A DNA stretch of 38,512 nucleotides, taken from assembly GCA_017615435.1 (NCBI GenBank), contig JAGAAF010000066.1, positions 1-38,512 of the forward strand, given 5' to 3'. This document shows, in pieces, positions 1-7,490 of the stretch (its first letter is position 1; the number at the start of each line of letters is the position of its first letter). The notes beneath the pieces are model-generated. The model ran no database searches, had not been told where the DNA came from, and was given only the letters and a program-made list of their open reading frames with translations. The stretch is from Bacteroidales bacterium (lineage in GTDB: Bacteria > Bacteroidota > Bacteroidia > Bacteroidales > UBA932). Both the position numbers and the translations under genes were made by a program.

Positions 1-65
1 AGGCGGCCAATCAAGCTACCAGCAAGATGACCGCCCTGTTCGAAAAGATGATCGCCGCTATTTAG
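1..65 (+). CDS. C-terminal end of an unidentified protein (5' truncated by window)
   Basis: An open frame enters from the left edge (codons begin at base 3) and ends at the TAG at 63-65, giving about 20 residues ending in EKMIAAI. The tail is too short to identify. It is called a gene end only because the frame is open to the edge and stops right where the convergent rny gene stops: the two ends overlap by 8 bases, matching the tight convergent junctions elsewhere in the window. It could also be chance. Confidence 0.4.
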   Translation, partial: AANQATSKMTALFEKMIAAI

Positions 66-1596
66 CGATAGCGACCGATCTGGTTTCCCTGATCACAGTG
101 ATCTTGACCTGGCCGGGATAAGTCATCTCGTCCTGGATGCGCTGTGCGATGTCCGTGGAGAGGCGGGCCGCCTGTTCGTCGGATATCTCGTCTGCGCCCA
201 CTATCACGCGAAGCTCGCGGCCCGCCTGGATAGCGTAGGACTTTGTAACTCCCTTGTAAGAGGCGGCAAGGTCTTCCATACCCTTGAGACGCTTGATATA
301 GCTCTCGATGACCTCGCGGCGGGCGCCGGGACGTGCACCTGAAATCGCATCGGCAACCAGCACCAGCGGTGAATATATAGAAGTCATCTCCATTTCTTCG
401 TGGTGAGCACCCACGGCGTTCACGATCTCCGGACGCTCCTTGTACTGCTCTGCGAGTTTGGCTCCCAGAAGGGCGTGCGGCAGTTCTTCGTCTTCAGTGC
501 TGACCTTACCGATATCGTGAAGCAGACCCGCCCTCTTCGCGATCTTCGGGTTGAGTCCGAGCTCAGCGGCGAAGATGGAGGCGATGGATGCCACTTCGCG
601 GGAGTGCTGGAGAAGGTTCTGTCCGTAAGACGAACGGTATTTCATACGGCCGATAAGGCGTACGAGTTCGAGATTCATACCGTGGATTCCAAGGTCTATG
701 CAAGTGCGCTTGCCGGTCTCGAGGATTTCATCTTCGAGCTGCTTGCTCACCTTCGCCACCACCTCTTCGATACGTGCGGGATGGATACGTCCGTCGGTGA
801 CGAGCTGATGCAGCGCCAGGCGGGCCACTTCCCTGCGAACAGGATCAAAGCCAGAGAGCAGAATGGTGTCCGGTGTGTCGTCCACGACTATCTCCACGCC
901 GGTCGCCGCCTCGAGCGCACGGATGTTGCGTCCTTCGCGTCCGATGATACGGCCCTTGACTTCGTCGTTCTCGATAGGGAAAGTGGTAACGGCATTCTCG
1001 ATTGCGGTTTCCGTGGCGGTGCGCTGGATGGTGTTGATCACTATGCGCTTCGCTTCCTTGGCCGCATTCAGACGGGCTTCGTCCATAGTATCGTTGATAT
1101 ATGACAGGGCCTCGCTGCGAGCTTCAGCCTTCATATTCTCCACGAGCATTTTCTTGGCTTCTTCCGCGCTCATACCGGCCACGGTTTCGAGCTGTTTGTT
1201 GGCCTGGGCGGTCAGGGCCGCGCATTCGGCCTCTTTTTTCGAGAGCTGCTCGCGCTGGGCGTTCAGCTGTCCTTTCTGGGAATCGAGGTCGTGCTGACGG
1301 CGTCCGAGCTCGGACTGCATCTGATTCAGCTGGGTCTCCTTCGCGCGGACATTGTTCTCGCGGTCGCGGAGCTGGTTGTTTTTCTCGCTTACCTTGGCCT
1401 CATACTCTTCCTTGAGCTGGAGGAAGTGCTCCTTCGCTTCGAGCATCTTTTTCTGCTTGAGCGACTCGGCCTCGAGGGTTGCTTTCTGTATGATGGCGTC
1501 CCCGCGTCCTTTGCTGACGATACGGGTAGCCCCTATGTAAATTGCCAGGGACAGGACTGCGCCTGCGACGGCTGCGATGATAAGGTAAAGTACCAT
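58..1596 (-). CDS. rny: Ribonuclease Y
   Basis: This is a membrane-anchored endoribonuclease that starts bulk mRNA decay and processes some structured RNAs. The 512-residue protein has the full family architecture. There is one N-terminal membrane helix (about residues 2-23), then a long charged coiled coil (about 30-150). A KH RNA-binding domain follows with [10 protein letters not shown] at 215-224. The metal-dependent HD domain has H331 and the H360-D361 pair in HDIGK. Length is normal for the family. It is the last gene of the zapB-like/zapA/6S/rny group on the minus strand. I see no clear TAnnTTTG box directly upstream, so it may depend on readthrough of the 6S terminator or on a promoter I cannot recognise. 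Its 3' end overlaps the convergent partial gene by 8 bases. Confidence 0.97.
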   Translation of the reverse strand: MVLYLIIAAVAGAVLSLAIYIGATRIVSKGRGDAIIQKATLEAESLKQKKMLEAKEHFLQLKEEYEAKVSEKNNQLRDRENNVRAKETQLNQMQSELGRRQHDLDSQKGQLNAQREQLSKKEAECAALTAQANKQLETVAGMSAEEAKKMLVENMKAEARSEALSYINDTMDEARLNAAKEAKRIVINTIQRTATETAIENAVTTFPIENDEVKGRIIGREGRNIRALEAATGVEIVVDDTPDTILLSGFDPVRREVARLALHQLVTDGRIHPARIEEVVAKVSKQLEDEILETGKRTCIDLGIHGMNLELVRLIGRMKYRSSYGQNLLQHSREVASIASIFAAELGLNPKIAKRAGLLHDIGKVSTEDEELPHALLGAKLAEQYKERPEIVNAVGAHHEEMEMTSIYSPLVLVADAISGARPGARREVIESYIKRLKGMEDLAASYKGVTKSYAIQAGRELRVIVGADEISDEQAARLSTDIAQRIQDEMTYPGQVKITVIRETRSVAIAK

Positions 1597-1638
1597 ACTG
1601 TTGTGTATATATTGTGTTAGCGTGTCAAAATGTCAAAC

Positions 1639-1678
1639 AAAAAACAGCACCTGCAAAAACAATTGCAGATACTGTTTT
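1639..1678 (-). terminator. Intrinsic terminator of the 6S-like RNA
   Basis: On the minus strand a two-part stem (AAAACAG at 1672-1678 with 1641-1647, then CTGCAA at 1663-1668 with 1651-1656) is closed by a six-base loop. It runs directly into six T residues (minus-strand reading of 1639-1644). A three-by-three internal loop separates the two helices. This is a textbook Rho-independent terminator for transcription coming from zapA and the 6S-like RNA. It lies 42 bases upstream of the rny start codon. Confidence 0.8.
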
Positions 1679-1683
1679 GTAAA

Positions 1684-1835
1684 AGACCGTTAGTCCTTGG
1701 CTGAAACTTTCATAAAGAAAGATTTGGGGGCCTCCCGGTTCAGGCTTCCTGCTCGCGGCAGGCGTGCTATCGACGGCGAGAACTTACCCGGTTCCGTAGA
1801 ACTTGTTTGTTAGAGCAAGGAGGAACTAACGGTTA
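1684..1835 (-). ncRNA. ssrS: Candidate 6S RNA (RNA polymerase-binding regulatory RNA)
   Basis: No protein is encoded between zapA and rny, but the minus strand can fold into one long imperfect hairpin with a large central bubble, the 6S RNA shape. The closing stem pairs 1825-1833 with 1686-1694 (nine perfect pairs) and 1816-1820 with 1695-1699 (five), with a four-base bulge between. Unpaired A/U-rich strands flank the middle. An apical hairpin (CCTGC/GCAGG, around 1752-1767) follows. A terminator lies just downstream. Linkage of 6S RNA to zapA is known in other bacteria. 6S RNA holds sigma-70-type RNA polymerase by imitating an open promoter. The 5' strand of the stem includes the zapA stop codon, so the RNA may be processed from the zapA transcript. 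The exact ends are my estimate. Confidence 0.65.
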
Positions 1836-2128
1836 GTCTCTATTTTGTTCAGATAGGCCTTCAACTCCTTCTCGAGTTTGGCTGTTTCATCGGTATTCTG
1901 CGCGAGGCCTTTCTTCGCCACCAGCATAGAGATTGTATTCGTCAGCGCCACGAACACGAGTTTGTCCGCCAGGGTCTGGTCCGGATAACGTGTGTCGTAA
2001 TCTGCCAGCATCGCGTTTATCTTGTCCGCTGCCATACGCATATAGTGCTCCGACTCTTGAGTGGCCACCAAGGAATACTCCTTGCCGGCTATCTTAAGGG
2101 TGATGCTGTGTTTGGTCTGGGCTGGCAT
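1826..2128 (-). CDS. zapA: Cell division protein ZapA
   Basis: ZapA binds FtsZ and promotes bundling of Z-ring filaments in the cytoplasm. The 100-residue protein matches the family length. An N-terminal beta-rich part (ITLKIAGKEYSL) is followed by helices typical of the dimer and tetramer coiled coil, including a stretch starting LADKLVFVALTNTISML. The gene starts one base after the stop of the upstream coiled-coil gene, so the two are cotranscribed. Its stop codon lies inside the closing stem of the 6S-like RNA. The assignment also rests on the common neighbourhood of coiled-coil protein, zapA and rny in this phylum. Confidence 0.88.
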   Translation of the reverse strand: MPAQTKHSITLKIAGKEYSLVATQESEHYMRMAADKINAMLADYDTRYPDQTLADKLVFVALTNTISMLVAKKGLAQNTDETAKLEKELKAYLNKIETNR

Positions 2129-2129
2129 A

Positions 2130-2399
2130 CTAGTTGGCGATCAGACGGATACATTTGTCAATCTCTCTGATGAGCTTGTCTATCCTCTCCTTTGCGGCGG
2201 CTTTGTCTCCCTCCGCAGTGAAGGCTCCAGCGAGTTTGTACCGGTCTATCTGTTTTGTCAATTCAGTTATCTGCTGTTTGTATTTGACCACCTCCGACTC
2301 CTTGACAACGAGCTTTGCGGCGAGCTCGTCGCCGCGATGCTTCTCCGTTTCGTACAGAGAAATCAACCGTTCGATATCTTTCCGGAGATCGTCTATCAT
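2130..2399 (-). CDS. Small coiled-coil protein, ZapB-like
   Basis: This is an 89-residue, highly charged protein predicted to be almost entirely coiled coil (heptad-like DDLRKDIERLISLYETEK at the start, then a KQQITELTKQIDRYK stretch). No membrane segment or catalytic motif is visible. Its place directly upstream of zapA with a one-base gap suggests a divisome accessory role like ZapB, which links ZapA to the chromosome. That role is inferred from context and shape rather than from a diagnostic motif. Translation appears to begin about six bases after a TATATTTG promoter box, so the mRNA is probably leaderless. Confidence 0.75.
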   Translation of the reverse strand: MIDDLRKDIERLISLYETEKHRGDELAAKLVVKESEVVKYKQQITELTKQIDRYKLAGAFTAEGDKAAAKERIDKLIREIDKCIRLIAN

Positions 2400-2405
2400 A
2401 CCCTA

Positions 2406-2413
2406 CAAATATA
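2406..2413 (-). promoter_or_regulatory. -7 promoter box for the zapB-like/zapA/6S operon
   Basis: The minus strand reads TATATTTG, a perfect match to the Bacteroidetes -7 consensus TAnnTTTG. A TTG lies 22 bases upstream, slightly further than the usual 19-21. Only six bases separate the box from the ATG at 2399, so transcription should start at or next to the start codon. Confidence 0.65.
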
Positions 2414-2423
2414 AGTATTTTTC

Positions 2424-2939
2424 CTATTTCTTTAACAATTCCACCGATTTCCTGTCGATTTGGATGCAGGCCGTGCCGAGAAGGGGCAGTCTCACGACCA
2501 GGCAGTCCTTGCCGTCCACGCTCACCAGCTCCACTATCCTGCCTTCCAGCGCACCGTCCTTGACCCTGACCATATCGCCGGGCCGGAGCTGGCGCTCCGT
2601 GACGGTCACTTCCCCGTTGGCGCTGTCCACCATAGCGATGAAATCTTCCATCTGCTTGTCCGGGACTACCGCGATCTTATAGGAGCCCGGAGACTGAGTG
2701 AGGAAGTGAGTGATGTAACGCACATCTATCAGAGCCTTGCGGCGATCCTGATCGGTGCAGTGAACGAACACTGTACGCGGGATAAGAAGACGATCCGCCA
2801 CCTTCTTGCGGTCCGACCACTGACGGACCTCCCGGCGCACGGCCACATACACCTCATACCCCATTGCAGACAGGGCCTCAGCCACTTTTTTATCCTGGCA
2901 GGAGCGTGTGCGGGCTATGTACCAGTGCAGTTCGTTCAT
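2424..2939 (-). CDS. UpxY-family transcription antiterminator (NusG paralogue)
   Basis: UpxY proteins are specialised NusG paralogues that let RNA polymerase read through the leaders of capsule and exopolysaccharide operons in Bacteroidales. The 171-residue protein has an NGN-like domain beginning ELHWYIARTRSCQDKK (about 2-95). A KOW-like domain (PGDMVRVKDGALEGRIVEL, about 118-165) follows. The start is taken at ATG 2939 rather than a TTG nine bases earlier, because the sequence from MNELHWY fits the family and lies six bases after a TATTTTTG box. It stands alone: no polysaccharide gene is adjacent, and the next gene downstream has its own promoter. It may act in trans on a distant operon, or be a remnant of a moved locus. 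Confidence 0.85.
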   Translation of the reverse strand: MNELHWYIARTRSCQDKKVAEALSAMGYEVYVAVRREVRQWSDRKKVADRLLIPRTVFVHCTDQDRRKALIDVRYITHFLTQSPGSYKIAVVPDKQMEDFIAMVDSANGEVTVTERQLRPGDMVRVKDGALEGRIVELVSVDGKDCLVVRLPLLGTACIQIDRKSVELLKK

Positions 2940-2945
2940 ACAACA

Positions 2946-2976
2946 CAAAAATAGCCAATTTTGCTTAACTTTGCAA
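2946..2976 (-). promoter_or_regulatory. Promoter of the upxY-like gene
   Basis: The minus strand has TATTTTTG (2953 to 2946) with a TTG exactly 20 bases upstream (2976 to 2974), a good Bacteroidetes -33/-7 pair. The ATG at 2939 is six bases beyond the box, predicting a leaderless mRNA. The element overlaps the oppositely directed nadE promoter. Confidence 0.7.
2966..2973 (+). promoter_or_regulatory. -7 promoter box for nadE
   Basis: TAACTTTG matches TAnnTTTG and lies seven bases before the nadE ATG at 2981, again predicting a leaderless transcript. I see no good -33 TTTG at 19-21 bases. The box lies within the spacer of the divergent upxY promoter, so the two promoters probably compete for polymerase. 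Confidence 0.6.
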
Positions 2977-2980
2977 TTGT

Positions 2981-4627
2981 ATGAAAGCTCTTAAAGTAGC
3001 GGCAGCGACCCCGAAAGTAAAGGTCGCAGACGTCGACTGGAATGTCACAGAGATAGTAAGGCTCAGCAAAGAAATTGCCGCGAATAGCGACCCCGGCCTG
3101 ATAGTTTTTCCCGAACTTGCCGTAACCGGCTACACCTGCGGGGATCTTTTCCTCCAGAAGGCCTTGATCAGCAAGGCGGAAAGCGGAGTCCGCAGACTCC
3201 TTTCGGAGACGGCGGGTCTCACGCAGACTCTGGTGGTCGGCTGCCCCGTGGCCTCGGAAGGCAAACTTCTAGACGCCGCTCTCGTAATCCGCGGAGGCAA
3301 GATAATCGGGACGGCGGCAAAGACCTCCATCTCGCCCGAGGAATCACGCTGGTTCCAGGCCGGCGAGTCATCCCAGGCGTTCAATGTCGGGGAATTCACT
3401 TTCAGCGTTATTGTCGGCGACGACCTGAAGACGACTTCCGAATCCGTCCTCACCATCCGCCTCGCCGCTTCTTTCGAGATAGCCGGCAAGCACGACCGCC
3501 GCAAGGCCCTTCTGCAGGCGCTGCCCGGTTGCAATGTCTTTTGCTGCAACGGCTACGGCGAATCCACTGACGACTATGTCTGGGCAGGATCTTCCCTGAT
3601 TTACCAGAATGGGGTGATGCTCGCGGAGAACAAAAGATTCCAGAGCACGTCAAGCTGGATTTCCGCGGAATTCAACCTGGAGCGACAGCCTTCAGCAGAA
3701 CCGTCACTTCCGGAAGACGCCAACCGCGAAATATTCGACATTCAGGTCACCGCTCTAATGAGCCGTCTGGAGCATATCCACTGCAGCAAATGCGTTATCG
3801 GCGTTTCCGGCGGACTGGACAGTACGCTCGCCCTGCTCGTCATCTGCGAGGCCTTCGACAGGCTGGGATACGACCGCAAGGGAATCTACGGTGTGACTAT
3901 GCCCTGCTTCGGCACATCGGACAGGACTAAATCGAACGCGTGGATTCTGATGGAAAAACTCGGAATCACAGCAATGGAGATAGGAATAGGCGATGCCGTC
4001 ACCCAGCATTTCAAGGACATAGGCCAGGATCCTTCCAACCACGACGTCACCTTCGAGAACGCCCAGGCCCGCGAACGCACCCAGGTGCTGATGGACCTGA
4101 GCAATAAAGTCGGCGGAATAGTCGTGGGCACGGGAGACCTTTCCGAAATCGCGCTCGGCTGGTGCACCTACAACGGTGACCATATGAGTATGTACGGCGT
4201 CAACTCCGGAGTGCCGAAGACCCTTATCAGGGCTATAGTCCGTATGCTGGCCAAGGGTCATCCCTGCGAAGCCGCGCTGCTCGACATCCTCGACACGCCC
4301 GTTTCGCCCGAGCTCCTTCCCGGCTCGCAGCCCACGGAAGGCATCATCGGGCCCTATGAACTTCACGATTTCTTCCTGTTGCACGTCTGCCACGGCGAAT
4401 CGCCCAAGGTTATTCTGTCGGCTGCAAGCCTGGTTTTCGCAGGCACTTACGACAAAGAGACAGTCAGAAAGTGGTTCAAGATATTCCTCAAGCGCTTCTT
4501 CAGCCAGCAGTTCAAGCGCTCCTGCAGCCCCTGCGGCCCGAAGGTTATGGACATAAGCCTCTCCCCTCGCGCCTGGCTGATGCCGACTGACGCGAGTGCG
4601 AGCCTTTGGCTTGAAGAATTGGATTAA
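2981..4627 (+). CDS. nadE: NAD(+) synthetase with a degenerate glutaminase domain
   Basis: NadE makes NAD+ from deamido-NAD+ using ATP and an ammonia donor. The C-terminal synthetase domain looks intact: the PP-loop SGGLDS is at 276-281, followed by family segments such as NGDHMSMYGVNSG and KRFFSQQFKRSCSPCGPK. The N-terminal nitrilase-type amidase domain does not. Glu45 (VFPEL) and a plausible Lys114 remain. The segment that normally reads like EICEDLW is VIVGDDLK here, with Gly146 (codon 3416-3418) where the catalytic Cys should be. Loops around it are missing, and the protein has 548 residues where two-domain homologues usually have about 640-680. The frame is uninterrupted, so this is not a simple frameshift. 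It may use free ammonia. The stop overlaps the convergent nucleotidase gene by four bases. Confidence 0.93.
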   Translation: MKALKVAAATPKVKVADVDWNVTEIVRLSKEIAANSDPGLIVFPELAVTGYTCGDLFLQKALISKAESGVRRLLSETAGLTQTLVVGCPVASEGKLLDAALVIRGGKIIGTAAKTSISPEESRWFQAGESSQAFNVGEFTFSVIVGDDLKTTSESVLTIRLAASFEIAGKHDRRKALLQALPGCNVFCCNGYGESTDDYVWAGSSLIYQNGVMLAENKRFQSTSSWISAEFNLERQPSAEPSLPEDANREIFDIQVTALMSRLEHIHCSKCVIGVSGGLDSTLALLVICEAFDRLGYDRKGIYGVTMPCFGTSDRTKSNAWILMEKLGITAMEIGIGDAVTQHFKDIGQDPSNHDVTFENAQARERTQVLMDLSNKVGGIVVGTGDLSEIALGWCTYNGDHMSMYGVNSGVPKTLIRAIVRMLAKGHPCEAALLDILDTPVSPELLPGSQPTEGIIGPYELHDFFLLHVCHGESPKVILSAASLVFAGTYDKETVRKWFKIFLKRFFSQQFKRSCSPCGPKVMDISLSPRAWLMPTDASASLWLEELD

Positions 4628-6369
4628 TTCCCGAACATCAAGGTCATATCTTCGGATATGGCCTTTTTTGCTGCGGTTTCCGGAATGAACTTCCAGTCGC
4701 CGAGCAGAACACGCGAGTCGTCCATCGTCTCCCGGGGATTTTCCAGCATCTTCGGATCCGCGACATCGTGGATCATAAAGTAGCGGAAGATAAGGTCGCG
4801 TATCTCGGGGAAAGTGCCTACCGTGCGCCCGTCGAGCTCTTCACGGGCAAGCCCCGCGCCTTTGAACAGAAGGTCACCGCCTCCCGCTGCGCGGTACGAG
4901 GTCATAGCCACGGTGTATTCCGCATCCGGATCGAAACGGCTTCCGTCGGCCATAGAACTGATCGCCACCCTCTTGCCGAAGGGTTTTGTGATATCCACGG
5001 TGTAGTTGATTCCGGAAGCGCTGTCGAAGTTGTAGCTCGGATTGTTGAATGACCATCTCCCCTGCGAGTAGCGTGCATCCGGGCGGTTGCTCATATTGAA
5101 GACGTGCCCGCCGGGTTTCCAGGTCTGTATCCATTTGTCGTAGGAATACTCCAGATAGTTACGGACTTCGCTGCCCGTCAGCCTCATCACCGTGAGTGTG
5201 TTCTCGAACGGATACATCGTGAACAGGTCGTTGAAGATTATCGTACCCGCATCAACCTTTTTATTGAACGACAGAGGCGCCGCGAAAGAGATGTCCGCTC
5301 CGGAGAAATTCCGTTCGATGAAGTGGATGAAGTCTATGTAAAAGCAGCGGCCGGCAAAGGACTCGCGGGTGAGCATAGGTTCGGCAATCGAGCCCACCTC
5401 CATAGTCGTGAACTGCTTCACGTCACGGAAATCATCCGCAAACGCGGCGCGCATCGCGGGATCGGCCTTGGCTTTATCCACTTTCACTATCGAAGGAGTG
5501 ATGGTCTTGCTGCCGTCATCCGCGACCGTGATGACCGTATGGGTGAAATTGTTAGCCTTGGAACCGGAATTGACCAGCGCTATACTGTCTGCAGATTCCA
5601 TCCTCGGGCGATGGTCGTGCGCGGTAACGACAAGATCCACTCCGCGCAGGCTCTTGAAGAGGTCAAGTCCTTGAGATTCAAGCACCTCGCCATCGCCAGC
5701 GCCCACTCCGCTGTGCACAGCCACTATCGTGACATCCGGTTTGATCTCCGCCTTCAGCGCATCGACCCTCTCCTGTACGAAGGGCACCAGCGAGATGAAA
5801 TGTATTCCCGACCATATGCTTTCATCCAGCCAGGCCGCCATATTCGCGTTTGTGTAACCGAGAACGAGTATCTTCAATCCTCCCCTTTTGAAAACCGCAT
5901 ATTCCGGCCAGTAGGGTTTACCGTCCGCCTTGAGCGCGTTGCCGGCCAGGAACGGGATGCCGTGGGCCGCGAGCTGGGCGCTGACCCTGTCGTAGACCTG
6001 ATGGCCTGTCTCCACGTCGTGGTTGCCCACGACTATCGCATCGTAGTGCATATAGTCCGCAAGGCGCACGAAGAGATGGTCGCCGAGCGTGTCCACATAG
6101 TTGTAGACGAAGGCCGCGTTGTCGCCCTGAAGGCAGTCGCCCGCATCGAGCAGCAGCACGTTGGACTTGCCCACTGCGGCGCGGATGCTGTCCACATAGT
6201 GGTTCACTGCCATCAGGCTGGCGACCTGGCGGCCTCCGACATAGGTACTGTCGAACCACGCGCCGTGCACGTCGTTGGTTGTGATGATATGGATTGTGCC
6301 GGTGCGCGGCTGGCAGGCGGATGCGACCAGGGCCGCACACGCTAGAAGGTATAGAGCGGTTTTTTTCAT
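4624..6369 (-). CDS. 5'-nucleotidase / UshA-type metallophosphoesterase, probable lipoprotein
   Basis: The protein probably hydrolyses nucleotides or related phosphoesters outside the cytoplasm. It has 581 residues. A signal sequence ends VASAC, with Cys19 as a likely but non-canonical lipid attachment site. The calcineurin-like metal site is complete: D33/H35 in TNDVHG, D75 and D78 in DAGD, N116-H117-D118 in GNHD, H219, and H251/H253 in AHDH. The C-terminal substrate-binding 5'-nucleotidase domain (about 350-530) includes the typical FNDLFTMYPFENTL segment. The single polypeptide carries both domains. It overlaps the upstream outer-membrane gene by four bases, so the two are translationally coupled. 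Substrate specificity cannot be read from sequence alone. Confidence 0.92.
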   Translation of the reverse strand: MKKTALYLLACAALVASACQPRTGTIHIITTNDVHGAWFDSTYVGGRQVASLMAVNHYVDSIRAAVGKSNVLLLDAGDCLQGDNAAFVYNYVDTLGDHLFVRLADYMHYDAIVVGNHDVETGHQVYDRVSAQLAAHGIPFLAGNALKADGKPYWPEYAVFKRGGLKILVLGYTNANMAAWLDESIWSGIHFISLVPFVQERVDALKAEIKPDVTIVAVHSGVGAGDGEVLESQGLDLFKSLRGVDLVVTAHDHRPRMESADSIALVNSGSKANNFTHTVITVADDGSKTITPSIVKVDKAKADPAMRAAFADDFRDVKQFTTMEVGSIAEPMLTRESFAGRCFYIDFIHFIERNFSGADISFAAPLSFNKKVDAGTIIFNDLFTMYPFENTLTVMRLTGSEVRNYLEYSYDKWIQTWKPGGHVFNMSNRPDARYSQGRWSFNNPSYNFDSASGINYTVDITKPFGKRVAISSMADGSRFDPDAEYTVAMTSYRAAGGGDLLFKGAGLAREELDGRTVGTFPEIRDLIFRYFMIHDVADPKMLENPRETMDDSRVLLGDWKFIPETAAKKAISEDMTLMFGN

Positions 6370-7430
6370 ATGTCGAATACGAGGGCGACGCGCTGCTCCG
6401 AGCCGAGGAAGCCGGCGGCGCCGTAGTGGAAACGGAAGCTCACCTTGAGGTCGAGCTTTTTGGTGATACGCGGCATCCAGTAGAGCTCGGCAAGGTCGTA
6501 GAAGCCTTTGTAGAACTTGGAACCGCGGTAGAGCATATCTCCGTACATATTGCCGGCGGAGTCGAGGTCACGGTAGAACGGAACCATATCTCCGGTGTAC
6601 GCAGTTACATTGCGTACGCCGAGACTCTTCCAGCGGAAAAGGGCTTCCGCTTCCCCGCCGTACGGCAGACGGAGGTCGTCCCGGAGCCGGTCTCTCTGAT
6701 AGCTCGCTATTCCGCTGAGCTTCAGGCTTAGTTCGCTGTCATCACCCAGCGGCGCTAAAGCCACCTTCCCGAAAACCTGGAGGTGGTGATTGTCCACGAC
6801 GCCAGGAGCCGCGACACTTCCTGCATAGTGATAAAAACTGCCGGCCCAGCCGAAAGAGAAGACGCCCGCGACATCCCACGCGCCGTAGCTGAGGATCTGG
6901 AAGCGCTCCTTACGGGTGTTGCCGTATTTGCCCATCCAGTCGAGGGCGAGCTCAGTGAAGAACGCTCCCTTGCCATAGGACAGGTACATACCGTCCAGGT
7001 TGAAGTCGGTTTCCATCGTTTCCTCGCTCATCAGCGCCTCACTGTAGGCGCCCCTGACGAAACGCCTGGGGAAAGAGCCCACCGCAGCGCAGAACGCTTT
7101 CTCCCCGTCGTCCGAAGAAGCCTGGTAATAGATGGGGACGTCTGCGACTATATCCTTGAGAGCCTCCACCTCGGTTCCCATCTGCTTGACCATATCCACC
7201 CCGAAGACGACCTTGTGCGAAACATTGTCGCTCTGCGGGAACTCCCAGCCGAAGACGTTGCTCACCCTCACGAAGTGAATGGTCTCCGAAGGGATGTACT
7301 GGCCGCCGGAAGGGGCGAATTCGTGGTTGTCGAAGACGTAGCCGAGGCCCGAGCCCGTGAAGAATTTGGTCTGGGCGAGGGCTGCGACGCTGCACGCAAG
7401 AAGCAGGATGATGATGGCGAGCCTTTTCAT
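6366..7430 (-). CDS. Predicted outer-membrane beta-barrel protein, function unknown
   Basis: This 354-residue protein begins with a clear signal peptide (MKRLAIIILLLACSVAALAQ). The rest has the alternating polar/hydrophobic and Tyr/Phe/Gly-rich texture of a beta barrel, ending in short strands and a terminal VFDI. I do not recognise a named family; it resembles alginate-export or other porin-like barrels in general appearance only. The start is the ATG at 7430, because the longer frame begins with TTG and adds only four residues before the signal peptide. A minus-strand TAAATTTG box lies nine bases upstream. It is cotranscribed with the nucleotidase, suggesting a role in nucleotide or phosphate uptake; that is inference. 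Confidence 0.75.
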   Translation of the reverse strand: MKRLAIIILLLACSVAALAQTKFFTGSGLGYVFDNHEFAPSGGQYIPSETIHFVRVSNVFGWEFPQSDNVSHKVVFGVDMVKQMGTEVEALKDIVADVPIYYQASSDDGEKAFCAAVGSFPRRFVRGAYSEALMSEETMETDFNLDGMYLSYGKGAFFTELALDWMGKYGNTRKERFQILSYGAWDVAGVFSFGWAGSFYHYAGSVAAPGVVDNHHLQVFGKVALAPLGDDSELSLKLSGIASYQRDRLRDDLRLPYGGEAEALFRWKSLGVRNVTAYTGDMVPFYRDLDSAGNMYGDMLYRGSKFYKGFYDLAELYWMPRITKKLDLKVSFRFHYGAAGFLGSEQRVALVFDI

Positions 7431-7439
7431 AATCAGTCT

Positions 7440-7447
7440 CAAATTTA
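7440..7447 (-). promoter_or_regulatory. -7 promoter box for the outer-membrane barrel operon
   Basis: The minus strand reads TAAATTTG nine bases before the ATG at 7430. No convincing -33 TTTG is visible. The predicted leader is only a few bases long. The box lies back to back with the ffh promoter. Confidence 0.55.
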
Positions 7448-7460
7448 ATCAGAATTTGTG

Positions 7461-7468
7461 TAAATTTG
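7461..7468 (+). promoter_or_regulatory. -7 promoter box for ffh
   Basis: TAAATTTG matches the consensus and lies 22 bases before the ffh ATG, so this transcript should have a short leader. I see no clear -33 element at the usual spacing and no Shine-Dalgarno sequence. Confidence 0.55.
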
Positions 7469-7490
7469 CGACTCGATAAAAGAAAATACT

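Noticed and set aside
2981..4627. Frameshift or sequencing error explaining the odd NadE N-terminal domain
   Set aside because: The frame is continuous with recognisable family sequence before, within and after the altered region (VFPEL..., GKHDRRK..., SGGLDS), so in-frame loss and substitution fit better.
5104..6345. Long plus-strand open frame (413 codons) antisense to the 5'-nucleotidase gene
   Set aside because: It is a shadow frame created by GC-rich codon usage. It has no recognisable protein features, and the minus-strand gene has complete catalytic motifs. The same applies to long antisense frames at 16919-18250, 20246-21571, 27979-29442 and 36375-37544.
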